From an uncultured Collinsella sp. (lineage in GTDB: Bacteria > Actinomycetota > Coriobacteriia > Coriobacteriales > Coriobacteriaceae), in assembly GCA_902464495.1 (NCBI GenBank), contig CABQJK010000012.1:1-51209 (forward strand): 51,209 nt of DNA, in the 5' to 3' direction. Shown in pieces: positions 1 through 7,700 of this stretch (position 1 is its first letter; the number at the start of each line of letters is the position of its first letter). The position numbers and the translations under genes were made by a program. The notes below the pieces were generated by a model. The model had not been told where the DNA came from and ran no database searches. It worked only from the letters and a program-made list of their open reading frames with translations.

Positions 1-155
1 TGGAGCAGGAGGGCTTTACGCAGGAGCAAATCGACGAGCTGCACCTGCCGATTGGCGTTGCCATCGAGGCCGAGGACCCCGAGGAGATCGCCATCTCCAT
101 CGCCGCCGAGATGATCCACCTGCGTCGCACCCAACTCGTCCCCCGCAAACGCTAA
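1..155 (+). CDS. XdhC/CoxI-family protein, C-terminal end only
   Basis: Only the last 51 codons are inside the window, ending at TAA 153-155. The reading frame gives a helix-rich tail with LHLPIGVAIEAEDPEEIAIS followed by IAAEMIHLR, which matches the end of XdhC/CoxI proteins (the LxxPIGLDIGAxTPEEIAxSIxAEI signature at the end of their Rossmann domain). XdhC proteins help insert or sulfurate the molybdenum cofactor in xanthine dehydrogenase-type enzymes. The active part lies outside the window, so function is inferred from the tail only. It reads towards the ribosomal cluster and is separated from it by a long perfect hairpin. Confidence 0.7.
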   Translation, partial: EQEGFTQEQIDELHLPIGVAIEAEDPEEIAISIAAEMIHLRRTQLVPRKR

Positions 156-173
156 CCTCATCCCATTTATATA

Positions 174-240
174 AGTTGCGGTGGAATAGTTCCTGAATGG
201 CCCTGCCAAGCGGCCAAACAGGAACTATTCCACCGCAACT
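174..240. repeat. Perfect 22-bp inverted repeat, intergenic hairpin
   Basis: The arms 174-195 and 219-240 are exact reverse complements over 22 bp, beginning AGTTGCGGTGGAATAG. The 23-nt loop contains a second 5-bp stem (TGGCC 198-202 with GGCCA 212-216). No T-run follows, so it is not a canonical intrinsic terminator, though it could stop or stabilise the upstream transcript. Its length and perfection suggest a dispersed palindromic element or the trace of an insertion. It lies between the XdhC tail and rplE. Confidence 0.85.
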
Positions 241-468
241 GCTTCTGGGGAATCGATTTGTGCGGGGGAGTTGTGGAGTTGTGCAGGCAGACGAGGTTTT
301 TCTGGAAATACGCCCCAAATGCGCGTATAGTACCGATTGTTTTGTCGGCTCCTGCTGCGTCGAGTCCAAACCGCGAAATGCCATGAGCGGCGCGGATGCA
401 GCCAGGAGGCACGAGGACAACCCACCGTGGCCACGCCCCGTGCTTAAAACCCCAAGAAGGAGTGAACA
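241..468 (+). promoter_or_regulatory. Non-coding leader region upstream of rplE
   Basis: No credible gene is seen here. A good -10 hexamer TATAGT lies at 326-331 without a convincing -35 at 16-18 bp. A small stem CCGA/TCGG (333-348) follows, then about 120 nt of GC-rich leader, and the AAGGAG ribosome binding site just before the rplE ATG. I infer a promoter here for the rplE-rplQ cluster, because rplN-rplX and the rest of the S10 operon do not precede it. Confidence in the promoter is limited by the weak -35. Confidence 0.4.
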
Positions 469-1026
469 ATGGCAGAAGAGAAGTATGTGCCGCGTCTGAA
501 GACCAAGTACAACAACGAGGTCAAGCAGCAGCTTCAGGACAAGTTCCAGTACGAGAACGTCATGATGATCCCCAAGTTTGAGAAGATCGTCGTGAACATG
601 GGTGTCGGCGAGGCCGCTACCGATTCCAAGGCCATCGACGGTGCCGTGCGCGACCTGCGCGCCATCACCGGTCAGCAGCCGATGATCACCCGTGCCCGCA
701 AGTCCATCGCTACCTTCCGCCTGCGCGCTGGTATGCCGATCGGCTGCAAGGTTACCCTGCGTGGCGACCGTATGTGGGAGTTCTTCGATCGTCTGACCTC
801 CGTCGCGATCCCCCGTATCCGCGACTTCCGCGGCATCTCCGCCAAGAGCTTCGACGGTCGTGGCAACTTCTCCATGGGCGTCACCGAGCAGCTCATCTTC
901 CCCGAGATCGACTTCGACTCCGTCGATCACCAGCGTGGTATGGACATCACTTTCGTGACCACCGCCAACACCGATGAGGAGGCCAAGGCCCTTCTGGACG
1001 CCTTCGGTTTCCCGTTCAAGAAATAG
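469..1026 (+). CDS. rplE: 50S ribosomal protein L5
   Basis: 185 residues, the usual size for L5. The central RDLRAITGQQPMITRARKS and the end MDITFVTTANTDEEAKALL are diagnostic. L5 belongs to the 5S RNP in the central protuberance of the large subunit and contacts 5S rRNA and S13. The ATG at 469 has AAGGAG upstream. Here it is the first gene of the ribosomal block, whereas in most bacteria it follows rplN and rplX. A hairpin without a T-run follows it. Confidence 0.98.
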   Translation: MAEEKYVPRLKTKYNNEVKQQLQDKFQYENVMMIPKFEKIVVNMGVGEAATDSKAIDGAVRDLRAITGQQPMITRARKSIATFRLRAGMPIGCKVTLRGDRMWEFFDRLTSVAIPRIRDFRGISAKSFDGRGNFSMGVTEQLIFPEIDFDSVDHQRGMDITFVTTANTDEEAKALLDAFGFPFKK

Positions 1027-1042
1027 GTTCACCTGCCCTATG

Positions 1043-1070
1043 AGCGCCGTTCCCAGAAGGGGGCGGCGCT
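1043..1070 (+). other. Hairpin between rplE and rpsN
   Basis: AGCGCCG (1043-1049) pairs with CGGCGCT (1064-1070), enclosed by a weaker GTTC/GAAC pair (1027-1030, 1077-1080). There is no U-tract, so it is more likely an RNA-processing or stability element than a terminator. The S14 ribosome binding site follows at 1094-1100. Confidence 0.45.
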
Positions 1071-1105
1071 TGGGGCGAACAATACTCTATGTGAGGAGGA
1101 TATAA

Positions 1106-1291
1106 GTGGCTAAGACATCGATGATCGTCAAGTGCAATCGCAAGCAGAAGTTCTCTACTCGTGAGTACACGCGCTGCCAGCGCTGCGGCCGTCCGCACTC
1201 TGTGTACCGCAAGTTCGGCCTGTGCCGTGTCTGCTTCCGCGAGCTTGCACTCAAGGGCGAGCTTCCCGGCGTTAAGAAGGCCAGCTGGTAA
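1106..1291 (+). CDS. rpsN: 30S ribosomal protein S14, zinc-binding type (type Z)
   Basis: 61 residues, the short zinc form. It has two CxxC pairs (C24/C27 and C40/C43) around GRPHSVYRKFGLCRVC. It assembles into the head of the 30S subunit. The start is GTG at 1106, preceded by AGGAGGA at 1094-1100; an upstream start would not fit this site. It keeps the standard place between L5 and S8. Having only the zinc form in view means zinc-dependent assembly unless a zinc-free paralogue exists elsewhere. Confidence 0.97.
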   Translation: MAKTSMIVKCNRKQKFSTREYTRCQRCGRPHSVYRKFGLCRVCFRELALKGELPGVKKASW

Positions 1292-1410
1292 GTCACTACC
1301 AGCGTTTCAAGCATCAGTTTGGAACAGGGAAAACGCGCTAAAAAGGCTTTGCCGTTAAGGGCGGCGAAGAACCAAGAGCACGTGTTCATCAAGAACGAAG
1401 GAGAATCTGT

Positions 1411-1809
1411 ATGAACCTTACAGACCCGATCGCAGATATGCTTACGCGCATCCGTAACGCTAACTCTGTGAACAAGGCCACGGTCTCCATGCCGAGCAGC
1501 AAGAAGCTCGTCGAGATCGCTCGTGTTCTGCACGAGGAGGGCTACATCGAGGGCTACGATGTCGAGGACACCGTTCCCCAGAAGACTCTGCACATCACGC
1601 TTAAGTATGGTCCCAAGAAGGCTAAGGTCATCAACGGCATCCGCCGCATTTCCAAGCCGGGCCTGCGTAAGTACACCGGCGTTGCCGACATGCCCCGCGT
1701 CCGCGGTGGCCTTGGTACCGCCATTATTTCCACCAGCCATGGCGTCATGACCGACCGCGATGCTCGCAAGCACAACGTCGGCGGCGAGATCATCGCTTAC
1801 GTCTGGTAA
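1411..1809 (+). CDS. rpsH: 30S ribosomal protein S8
   Basis: 132 residues, full length. It starts MNLTDPIADMLTRIRNA, a near-invariant S8 N-terminus, and ends with the usual GGLGTAIISTSHGVMTDRDA and GGEIIAYVW. S8 binds the central domain of 16S rRNA (helix 21) and in several bacteria is the translational repressor of the spc operon. GAAGGAG precedes the ATG. The 119-nt gap after rpsN shows no strong hairpin. Confidence 0.98.
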   Translation: MNLTDPIADMLTRIRNANSVNKATVSMPSSKKLVEIARVLHEEGYIEGYDVEDTVPQKTLHITLKYGPKKAKVINGIRRISKPGLRKYTGVADMPRVRGGLGTAIISTSHGVMTDRDARKHNVGGEIIAYVW

Positions 1810-1842
1810 TTCGCTCGGTAGGTAGAAGGAAAGGAGATCACC

Positions 1843-2379
1843 GTGTCTCGTATCGGTAATAAGCCTGTCCAGATTCCCGCCGGAGTCGAAGTGGCAGTCA
1901 ACGGCAACAACGTTGTCGTCAAGGGCCCCAAGGGCCAGCTCGAGCTCGATGTCTTTGAGAAGCTCGCTATCAACGTCGAGGACAACGTCCTCACCGTTTC
2001 CCGTCCCGACGACGAGCGTGAGACCCGTGCCCGCCACGGCCTCACCCGCGCCCTCATCCACAACATGGTTGTCGGCGTTTCCGAGGGCTTCGAGAAGAAG
2101 CTCGAGCTCGCCGGCGTCGGTTACCGCGTGCAGCAGAAGGGCAAGAACCTCGAGTTCTCCCTGGGCTTCTCGCACCCCGTGATCGTCGAGGCTCCCGAGG
2201 GCATCACCTTCGAGGTTCCCGACAACACCCACGTGAACGTCAAGGGTATCAACAAGCAGCAGGTCGGTCAGATCGCCGCTGAGATCCGCGGTCATCGTCC
2301 TCCCGAGCCTTACAAGGGCAAGGGTATCCACTACGTTGGCGAGCACATCCGCCGCAAGCTGGGTAAGGCCGCCAAGTAG
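1843..2379 (+). CDS. rplF: 50S ribosomal protein L6
   Basis: 178 residues. Two L6 domains are visible: the first from MSRIGNKPVQIPAGVEV, the second ending in the signature PPEPYKGKGIHYVGEHIRRK. L6 sits near the sarcin-ricin loop and the L7/L12 stalk base. The start is GTG at 1843, with AAGGAGATCACC before it. It lies 33 nt after rpsH. Confidence 0.98.
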   Translation: MSRIGNKPVQIPAGVEVAVNGNNVVVKGPKGQLELDVFEKLAINVEDNVLTVSRPDDERETRARHGLTRALIHNMVVGVSEGFEKKLELAGVGYRVQQKGKNLEFSLGFSHPVIVEAPEGITFEVPDNTHVNVKGINKQQVGQIAAEIRGHRPPEPYKGKGIHYVGEHIRRKLGKAAK

Positions 2380-2404
2380 TCGTAACCGACTCACTCGCAT
2401 AAGA

Positions 2405-2426
2405 CCAGCACCCCGTCAGGTGCTGG
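2405..2426 (+). other. Perfect 8-bp hairpin between rplF and rplR
   Basis: CCAGCACC (2405-2412) and GGTGCTGG (2419-2426) enclose a 6-nt loop. A short T-run (CTTTTTAGG) begins about 11 nt later and merges with the rplR ribosome binding site, so this is not a classic terminator. It may be a processing or attenuation site inside the operon. Confidence 0.5.
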
Positions 2427-2454
2427 CAAGATCAACCTTTTTAGGAGTTTACGT

Positions 2455-2823
2455 ATGAACAAGCATAAGGCGAAGCTGGAAGGCCTCAAGCGTCGTCAGC
2501 GTCGTGTTCGCGGCAAGGTCTCGGGTACCGCCGAGCGTCCGCGTCTTCGCGTGACCCGTACTAACGCCAACATCTATGCCCAGATCATCGACGACAGCAA
2601 GGGCTCCAGCCTGACGCTCGTCTCTGCCTCGACCCTCGAGGCCGAGTTCAAGGGCACCCACACCTCGAACAAGGAGGCTGCGGAGAAGGTCGGTCAGCTC
2701 GTTGGCAAGCGCGCCATCGAGGCCGGCATCATCAAGGTCGCCTTCGATCGTGGTGGCCGTATCTACCATGGCCGCGTCAAGGCCCTCGCCGACGGTGCTC
2801 GTGCCGCCGGTCTCGAGTTCTAG
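2455..2823 (+). CDS. rplR: 50S ribosomal protein L18
   Basis: 122 residues. The Arg/Lys-rich N-terminus (KLEGLKRRQRRVRGKVSGTAE) and the end AFDRGGRIYHGRVKALADGAR are typical. L18 binds 5S rRNA with L5. The ATG at 2455 has TTAGGAG upstream. The gene ends 14 nt before rpsE, whose ribosome binding site overlaps the L18 stop (TAGGAGG). Confidence 0.98.
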   Translation: MNKHKAKLEGLKRRQRRVRGKVSGTAERPRLRVTRTNANIYAQIIDDSKGSSLTLVSASTLEAEFKGTHTSNKEAAEKVGQLVGKRAIEAGIIKVAFDRGGRIYHGRVKALADGARAAGLEF

Positions 2824-2837
2824 GAGGTATGTAGCAC

Positions 2838-3362
2838 ATGGCTCGTAATCAGAAGCAGCAGCGCGAGGCCTCCGAGTTCGAGGAGCGCGTCGTTTACATC
2901 AACCGCGTGTCGAAGACCGTCAAGGGTGGTCGTCGCATGAGCCTCGTCGCTCTCGTCGTCGTTGGCGACGGCAAGGGTAACGTCGGCGTTGGCATGGGCA
3001 AGTCCGCTGAGGTGCCCCTGGCCATCTCCAAGGCGTCTCTCGATGCCAAGAAGAACATGTTCCACGTGCCGGTGACCGAGCAGGGCACCATCCCGCACGA
3101 GGTTCTCGGCCACTTTGGTGCCGGCCGCATCATCATCAAGCCCGCTGTCGAGGGTACCGGCGTTATCGCCGGCGGCGCTGTGCGTCCCCTCTTTGAGCTT
3201 GCTGGCATCAAGAACGTCCTGTCCAAGTCCCTCGGTACCGACAACGGCCTCAACATCATCAAGGCTGCCGTCGAGGGCCTCAAGGAGCTCTCCAGCCCTG
3301 AGGACGTCGCGGCTCGCCGTGGCCTGACGGTCTCCGAGATGTTCGTCGGTAAGGAGAACTAA
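2838..3362 (+). CDS. rpsE: 30S ribosomal protein S5
   Basis: 174 residues. The double-stranded RNA-binding fold begins EFEERVVYINRVSKTVKGG, followed by RRMSLVALVVVGDGKGNVG and the C-terminal VRPLFELAGIKNVLSKSLG. S5 lies at the mRNA entry channel and affects decoding accuracy. The ATG follows TAGGAGG at the rplR stop codon, so the two are probably translationally coupled. Confidence 0.98.
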   Translation: MARNQKQQREASEFEERVVYINRVSKTVKGGRRMSLVALVVVGDGKGNVGVGMGKSAEVPLAISKASLDAKKNMFHVPVTEQGTIPHEVLGHFGAGRIIIKPAVEGTGVIAGGAVRPLFELAGIKNVLSKSLGTDNGLNIIKAAVEGLKELSSPEDVAARRGLTVSEMFVGKEN

Positions 3363-3364
3363 GC

Positions 3365-3547
3365 ATGGCTGACACCATCAAGATCAAGCAGGTCCGCAGC
3401 ACCAACGGTTGCAAGCAGGACCAGGTCCGTACTGTCCGTGCCCTCGGTCTCCACAGGATCCGCGAGGTTCGCGAGATTGCTGACAACGAGTCCGTCCGCG
3501 GCATGATCTTCAAGGTCAAGCACCTTGTCGAGATTGTAGAGGAGTAG
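3365..3547 (+). CDS. rpmD: 50S ribosomal protein L30
   Basis: 60 residues, the usual size for bacterial L30. IKIKQVRSTNGCKQDQVRTV and LGLHRIREVREIADNESVRG fit the family. It starts 2 nt after the rpsE stop, with GGTAAGGAG inside the end of rpsE as ribosome binding site, and is 3 nt from rplO, so the three genes are tightly coupled. Confidence 0.97.
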   Translation: MADTIKIKQVRSTNGCKQDQVRTVRALGLHRIREVREIADNESVRGMIFKVKHLVEIVEE

Positions 3548-3550
3548 CAA

Positions 3551-4000
3551 ATGCAGCTTCACGATCTTACTCCCGCGCCCGGTTCCACCAAGAACCGCAA
3601 GCGCGTCGGCCGTGGCAATTCTTCGGGTCACGGCACCACTTCTGGCCGCGGCCAGAAGGGCCAGGGTTCCCGCTCTGGCGGCACCAAGGGTGCCGGCTTC
3701 GAGGGTGGCCAGACTCCGCTGGCTATGCGCCTGCCCAAGCTTCCGGGCTTCCGCAACCCCCGTCGTATCGAGTACACCGCTGTTAACGTTGAGCGTCTCG
3801 AGCGTAAGTTCGAGGATGGCGCTGTGATCGACGGTGCCGCTCTTAAGGCCGCTCGCATCACCAAGAGCGAGTTCGAGCCCGTCAAGGTGCTCGGCAATGG
3901 TGAGCTCACCAAGAAGTTCACGGTCAAGGTCGACAAGGTCAGCGCTTCTGCGCAGGCCAAGATCGAGGCCGCCGGCGGAAAGGTCGAGCTGCCGTGCTAA
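3551..4000 (+). CDS. rplO: 50S ribosomal protein L15
   Basis: 149 residues. The N-terminus LHDLTPAPGSTKNRKRVGRG and the Gly/Arg-rich SSGHGTTSGRGQKGQGSRSG are the L15 hallmark; GGQTPLAMRLPKLPGFRN follows. L15 is a late-assembling large-subunit protein. Its TAA (3998-4000) overlaps the start of secY by 7 nt, the usual L15-SecY coupling. Confidence 0.98.
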   Translation: MQLHDLTPAPGSTKNRKRVGRGNSSGHGTTSGRGQKGQGSRSGGTKGAGFEGGQTPLAMRLPKLPGFRNPRRIEYTAVNVERLERKFEDGAVIDGAALKAARITKSEFEPVKVLGNGELTKKFTVKVDKVSASAQAKIEAAGGKVELPC

Positions 4001-5280
4001 ATGGTCTTAAGAATGCTTTCCGCATCAAAGAATTGCGCGAAAAGATTCTTTTTACCATAGCTATGCTCGTCGTGTACCGCATTGGTGCGCACGTTCCTGT
4101 GCCCGGCATTCCCTTCCAGGGGATGCTGGGCCTTTTCTCGACCGATAACAATTCGGTCGCCGCAGGTGCTATGGCCCTCCTGAATCTTTTCTCTGGCGGC
4201 GCGTTGAGCTATGTGTCGGTGTTTTCGCTGGGCATCATGCCTTACATCACCAGCTCGATCATCCTCCAGATGCTCCAGGCCGTCGTGCCTTCCCTGCATG
4301 AGCTTGCCCGCGAGGGCGAGGTCGGTCAGACCAAGATTACGCAGTATTCGCGTTACCTCACCCTGGCTCTGGCAATCCTCAACTCCGTGGGTTACCTCTT
4401 CCTCTTTAAGAGCTTCGGCATCAGCTTCAATGGCGCCGGCGCTCCCGAGATCATCTTCGACCTCATGATCGTCGGCACGCTCACCGCGGGCGCCATGCTG
4501 ATCATGTGGATTGGTGAGCTCATCACCCAGCGCGGTATCGGCAATGGCATGTCGCTGATCATCTTTGCGAACATCATGGCCGGCCTGCCGCAGGCTATCT
4601 TCTCCAGCACCGAGGGCAATGCCGGTGGCATCATCACCATGGTGATCATCTGCGCCATCATCCTGCTGGTTATCCCGCTGATTGTTTTCCTTGAGCGCGG
4701 CCAGCGCCGCATTCCGGTCTCCTACGCTAAGCGCGTCGTGGGCCGTCGCATGATGGGTGGCCAGACCACCTACCTGCCCATCAAGGTCAACACCGCGGGT
4801 GTCGTGCCGATCATCTTCGCCTCGGCGCTGCTGTACTTCCCGGCTCAGATTGCCGTGTTCTTCCCCGGCATTGGCTGGATTCAGGCAGTTGCCTCTGCGC
4901 TTTCGACCGGTTGGCTCAACTGGGTGCTTAATGTTGTCCTCATCGTGTTCTTTGCGTACTTCTACACCTCCATGGTGTTCAACCCCGATGACACGGCTGA
5001 CAACCTTAAGAAGCAGGGCGGCTTTATTCCGGGCGTGCGTCCGGGTAGGGCTACCGCGGCCTACATCAAGAACGCGCTCAACAAGATCACGCTTCCCAGC
5101 GCTGTCTTTTTGGCGCTCATCGCCATCGTGCCTTCGATCATCTTTTCCTTCACGGGTAACCAGCTGATCCAAGCATTTGGCGGCACGTCCATCCTCATCA
5201 TGGTCGGCGTCGTGCTCGACACGGTCGATAAGCTCGAAGGCCAGATCAAGATGTATGATTACGATGGATTCTTTAAATAG
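3994..5280 (+). CDS. secY: Preprotein translocase subunit SecY
   Basis: 428 residues with ten hydrophobic segments. Family landmarks: FRIKELREKILFTIAMLVVY, IGAHVPVPGI, the plug-region GGALSYVSVFSLGIMPYITS, and RGQRRIPVSYAKRVVGRRMM in the cytosolic ribosome/SecA-binding loop. SecY is the membrane pore through which SecA (33044-35851) drives unfolded preproteins. The start is GTG at 3994 inside the end of rplO; GGAAAGG at 3976-3983 serves as ribosome binding site. An ATG start nearby is out of frame. Confidence 0.98.
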   Translation: MLNGLKNAFRIKELREKILFTIAMLVVYRIGAHVPVPGIPFQGMLGLFSTDNNSVAAGAMALLNLFSGGALSYVSVFSLGIMPYITSSIILQMLQAVVPSLHELAREGEVGQTKITQYSRYLTLALAILNSVGYLFLFKSFGISFNGAGAPEIIFDLMIVGTLTAGAMLIMWIGELITQRGIGNGMSLIIFANIMAGLPQAIFSSTEGNAGGIITMVIICAIILLVIPLIVFLERGQRRIPVSYAKRVVGRRMMGGQTTYLPIKVNTAGVVPIIFASALLYFPAQIAVFFPGIGWIQAVASALSTGWLNWVLNVVLIVFFAYFYTSMVFNPDDTADNLKKQGGFIPGVRPGRATAAYIKNALNKITLPSAVFLALIAIVPSIIFSFTGNQLIQAFGGTSILIMVGVVLDTVDKLEGQIKMYDYDGFFK

Positions 5281-5298
5281 GCTAGAGGAGGATTGCTC

Positions 5299-5925
5299 AT
5301 GAACCTCGTATTGCTCGGAGCTCCGGGTGCCGGTAAGGGCACCGTCGCACAGGAGCTCGTCGCCGAGTTTGGCGTCGCTCACATTTCCACGGGCGACCTG
5401 CTGCGTGCTGCCGTCAAGGGTGGCACCGAGCTTGGTATTCAGGCTAAGAAGTACATGGACGCTGGCGAGCTCGTTCCCGACCAGCTCGTGATCGACCTTG
5501 TCAAGGAGCGCCTTGCCGCCGACGACGCCCAGCAGGGCTTCATCCTCGACGGCTTCCCGCGCAACACCGCCCAGGCTGTGACGCTCGATTCCGAGCTCTC
5601 CGCCATGGGTCGCGAGATCGATTGCGCCCTTCTGGTCGATGTGGCCCCCGAGGTTATCATCGATCGTCTGTCTTCGCGTCGCACCTGCCGCGCCTGCGGT
5701 TACACCGGCACCGCCGCCGATGTCACCTGCCCCAAGTGCGCAGGCGAGATGTATCAGCGCGACGACGACAAGCCCGAGACCATCAAGAACCGTCTCGACG
5801 TCTACGAGAAGTCCACGAGCCCGCTCGTCGACTACTATCGTGGCCAGGGTCTGCTCAAGTCGGTCAACGGTGACCAGGCTCGCGAGACCGTGTACGGGGA
5901 TGTCAAAGAGGCTCTCGGTCTATGA
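5299..5925 (+). CDS. adk: Adenylate kinase, zinc-LID type
   Basis: 208 residues. The P-loop GAPGAGKGT is near the N-terminus, DGFPRNTAQA in the middle, and the LID carries four cysteines (CRACGYTG with CPKCAG), the zinc-binding LID seen in Gram-positive enzymes. It interconverts ATP plus AMP and two ADP. The ATG at 5299 is 7 nt from AGAGGAGG; a TTG at 5293 is too close to that site. The end overlaps map as ATGA, so translation is coupled. Confidence 0.97.
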   Translation: MNLVLLGAPGAGKGTVAQELVAEFGVAHISTGDLLRAAVKGGTELGIQAKKYMDAGELVPDQLVIDLVKERLAADDAQQGFILDGFPRNTAQAVTLDSELSAMGREIDCALLVDVAPEVIIDRLSSRRTCRACGYTGTAADVTCPKCAGEMYQRDDDKPETIKNRLDVYEKSTSPLVDYYRGQGLLKSVNGDQARETVYGDVKEALGL

Positions 5926-6710
5926 TCAAGATTAAGTCTGCAACGCAAATCGAGCAGATGAAGAAGGCAGGAGCGCTATCTAAGATGGCGCTCCGCCACG
6001 TTGGAGCCATGGTGCGCCCCGGCGTTTCGACTTTTGAGCTCGATCAGCTCGCGGAGCAGATTATCCGCATGCATGGCGGCACCCCGGCCTTTAAGGGTTA
6101 CGGCGGGTTCCCGGGGACCATTTGCGCATCGATCAACGATGCCGTGGTCCACGGTATTCCCAACCCCGACATGATCCTGCGCGATGGCGATATCATCTCC
6201 ATCGATACGGGAGCCGTTGTCGACGGTTGGGTCGGCGATAACGCTTGGACGTTTTTCGTCGGTACCCCTACGCCCGAAGCCAAGGCTTTGTGCGAGGTCA
6301 CGCGCGATTGCCTTAAGGCTGCCATCGAGCAGGCTGTTCCCGGTACCCATATCGGGGACGTCGGTTATGCCGTTCAGTCCCTCGCCGAGTCTCACGGTTA
6401 CGGCGTGCTTCGTGATTATGTGGGCCATGGCATTGGCCGCGTGATGCACGAGGACCCCAACGTTCCTAACTATGGAAAGAAGGGGAGGGGCGTTCGCCTC
6501 CAGGCCGGCATGGTCATTGCCATCGAGCCGATGGTTACGATGGGCTCCAACCATGTGAGCACGGGCTCCGACGGTTGGATTGTTACGACCAACGACCACC
6601 TGCCCGCCGCGCACTATGAGAACACCGTCGCCATTACCAATGACGGTCCGGTGATTCTCACCACCGACGCGCAAGGTGCTTGGTGTTCGCTCCAAGGCGG
6701 AGAAATGTAA
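5922..6710 (+). CDS. map: Type I methionine aminopeptidase
   Basis: 262 residues. The five metal ligands of the pita-bread fold are in place: D95 and D106 (SIDTGAVVDGWVGDNA), H169 (YVGHGIGRVMHEDP), E202 (IAIEPM) and E233 (HYENTVAIT), with H77 (AVVHGIP) in the substrate pocket. It removes the initiator Met from nascent proteins. There is no N-terminal zinc-finger extension. It overlaps adk by 4 nt. Confidence 0.97.
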   Translation: MIKIKSATQIEQMKKAGALSKMALRHVGAMVRPGVSTFELDQLAEQIIRMHGGTPAFKGYGGFPGTICASINDAVVHGIPNPDMILRDGDIISIDTGAVVDGWVGDNAWTFFVGTPTPEAKALCEVTRDCLKAAIEQAVPGTHIGDVGYAVQSLAESHGYGVLRDYVGHGIGRVMHEDPNVPNYGKKGRGVRLQAGMVIAIEPMVTMGSNHVSTGSDGWIVTTNDHLPAAHYENTVAITNDGPVILTTDAQGAWCSLQGGEM

Positions 6711-6746
6711 CAAGTTCCACTTAGATGTGGAGCCATTACGAAGATA

Positions 6747-6775
6747 TTACGATACGTGCATGCGTATTGTAGAAT
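6747..6775 (+). promoter_or_regulatory. Candidate promoter for infA
   Basis: The -10 TAGAAT (6770-6775) lies 17 nt after TTACGA (6747-6752), in an AT-rich patch between map and infA. It would give the infA-rpmJ-rpsM-rpsK-rpsD-rpoA-rplQ group a start of its own, as for the alpha operon in many bacteria. Confidence 0.45.
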
Positions 6776-6814
6776 ACTCAATCGCTGTCGTTTTCTAGAG
6801 AAAGATGATTGCTT

Positions 6815-7033
6815 GTGAAGAAGGAAGACGCAATTGAGCTCGAGGGTACGGTAAAGGAGCCGTTGCCCAATGCCATGTTTAAGGTTGAGCTCGAGAACGG
6901 TCATTCGGTTCTGTGCAACATTTCTGGCAAGATCCGAATGAATTACATCCGTATTCTCCCCGGTGACAGGGTTGTCGTGGAGCTTTCCCCGTATGACCTG
7001 ACCCGCGGCCGCATCACCTATCGCTACAAATAG
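6815..7033 (+). CDS. infA: Translation initiation factor IF-1
   Basis: 72 residues, exactly the usual IF-1 length when started at GTG 6815 (KKEDAIELEGTVKEPLPNAM). An upstream TTG at 6809 would add two residues and is a poorer fit. The single OB fold ends RIRMNYIRILPGDRV-like and GRITYRYK. IF-1 blocks the ribosomal A site during initiation. The ribosome binding site is a weak AGAGAAAG. Confidence 0.96.
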   Translation: MKKEDAIELEGTVKEPLPNAMFKVELENGHSVLCNISGKIRMNYIRILPGDRVVVELSPYDLTRGRITYRYK

Positions 7034-7057
7034 CGGCACGCATACACGCACTCCATT

Positions 7058-7091
7058 TCCGACTGCAGGCTTAGCTCAACCTACGGTCGGA
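7058..7091 (+). other. Imperfect hairpin between infA and rpmJ
   Basis: TCCGAC (7058-7063) pairs with GTCGGA (7086-7091), and the stem continues inward with one mismatch. There is no T-run. It lies in the 150-nt infA-rpmJ gap and may be a leader or processing structure. Confidence 0.3.
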
Positions 7092-7183
7092 TTGTGTGTG
7101 AAGACCAGCCATAGTTTTAAACGCCTGCGGCTGGGCGAGTAGATAGTAGGGAAGTAGTTTGAGCGCTACCGAAAGGAAGAACG

Positions 7184-7297
7184 ATGAAGGTACGTCCTTC
7201 GGTCAAGAAGATGTGCGATAAGTGCAAAATCATTAGGCGCCATGGCAAGGTCCTCGTCATTTGCGAGAATCCCCGTCATAAGCAGCGTCAGGGTTAA
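7184..7297 (+). CDS. rpmJ: 50S ribosomal protein L36
   Basis: 37 codons: ATG 7184 to TAA 7295-7297. The protein begins MKVRPSVKKMCDKCKIIRRH and ends ENPRHKQRQG, the standard L36. Zinc ligands C11, C14, C27 and H32 are all present, so this is the zinc (C+) form. AAAGGAAG precedes the start. It is 14 nt before rpsM, in its usual place. Confidence 0.97.
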   Translation: MKVRPSVKKMCDKCKIIRRHGKVLVICENPRHKQRQG

Positions 7298-7311
7298 GAG
7301 AGGAGACTACG

Positions 7312-7686
7312 TTGGCCCGTATTAATGGTGTCGACCTCCCGCGTGAGAAGCGCGTTGAGATCGGTCTGACCTACATTTACGGCATCGGCCGCACCACTGC
7401 GACGAAGATCTGCGTCGAGTGCAACGTTAACGTGGATACGCGCGTTAAGGACCTCACCGAGGATGAGGTTAACGCCATCCGCGATTATATCGATAAGAAC
7501 CAGATCATGGTTGAGGGCGACCTCCGCCGTGAGCGCAACCAGAACGTCAAGCGCCTTATGGACATCGGCTGCAACCGCGGCCTTCGTCACCGCAAGGGCC
7601 TCCCGGTCCGCGGCCAGCGCACCCACACTAACGCTCGTACCCGCAAGGGCCCGAAGCGTCAGATCGGTGCTAAGAAGAAGAAATAA
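7312..7686 (+). CDS. rpsM: 30S ribosomal protein S13
   Basis: 124 residues. ARINGVDLPREKRVEIGLTY at the start and RGLRHRKGLPVRGQRTHTNA near the end are diagnostic. S13 forms bridges between the 30S head and the 50S subunit (L5). The start is TTG at 7312, preceded by GAGAGGAG; no in-frame ATG would leave a complete N-terminus. Confidence 0.98.
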   Translation: MARINGVDLPREKRVEIGLTYIYGIGRTTATKICVECNVNVDTRVKDLTEDEVNAIRDYIDKNQIMVEGDLRRERNQNVKRLMDIGCNRGLRHRKGLPVRGQRTHTNARTRKGPKRQIGAKKKK

Positions 7687-7700
7687 GGAGCGCTAGATAG

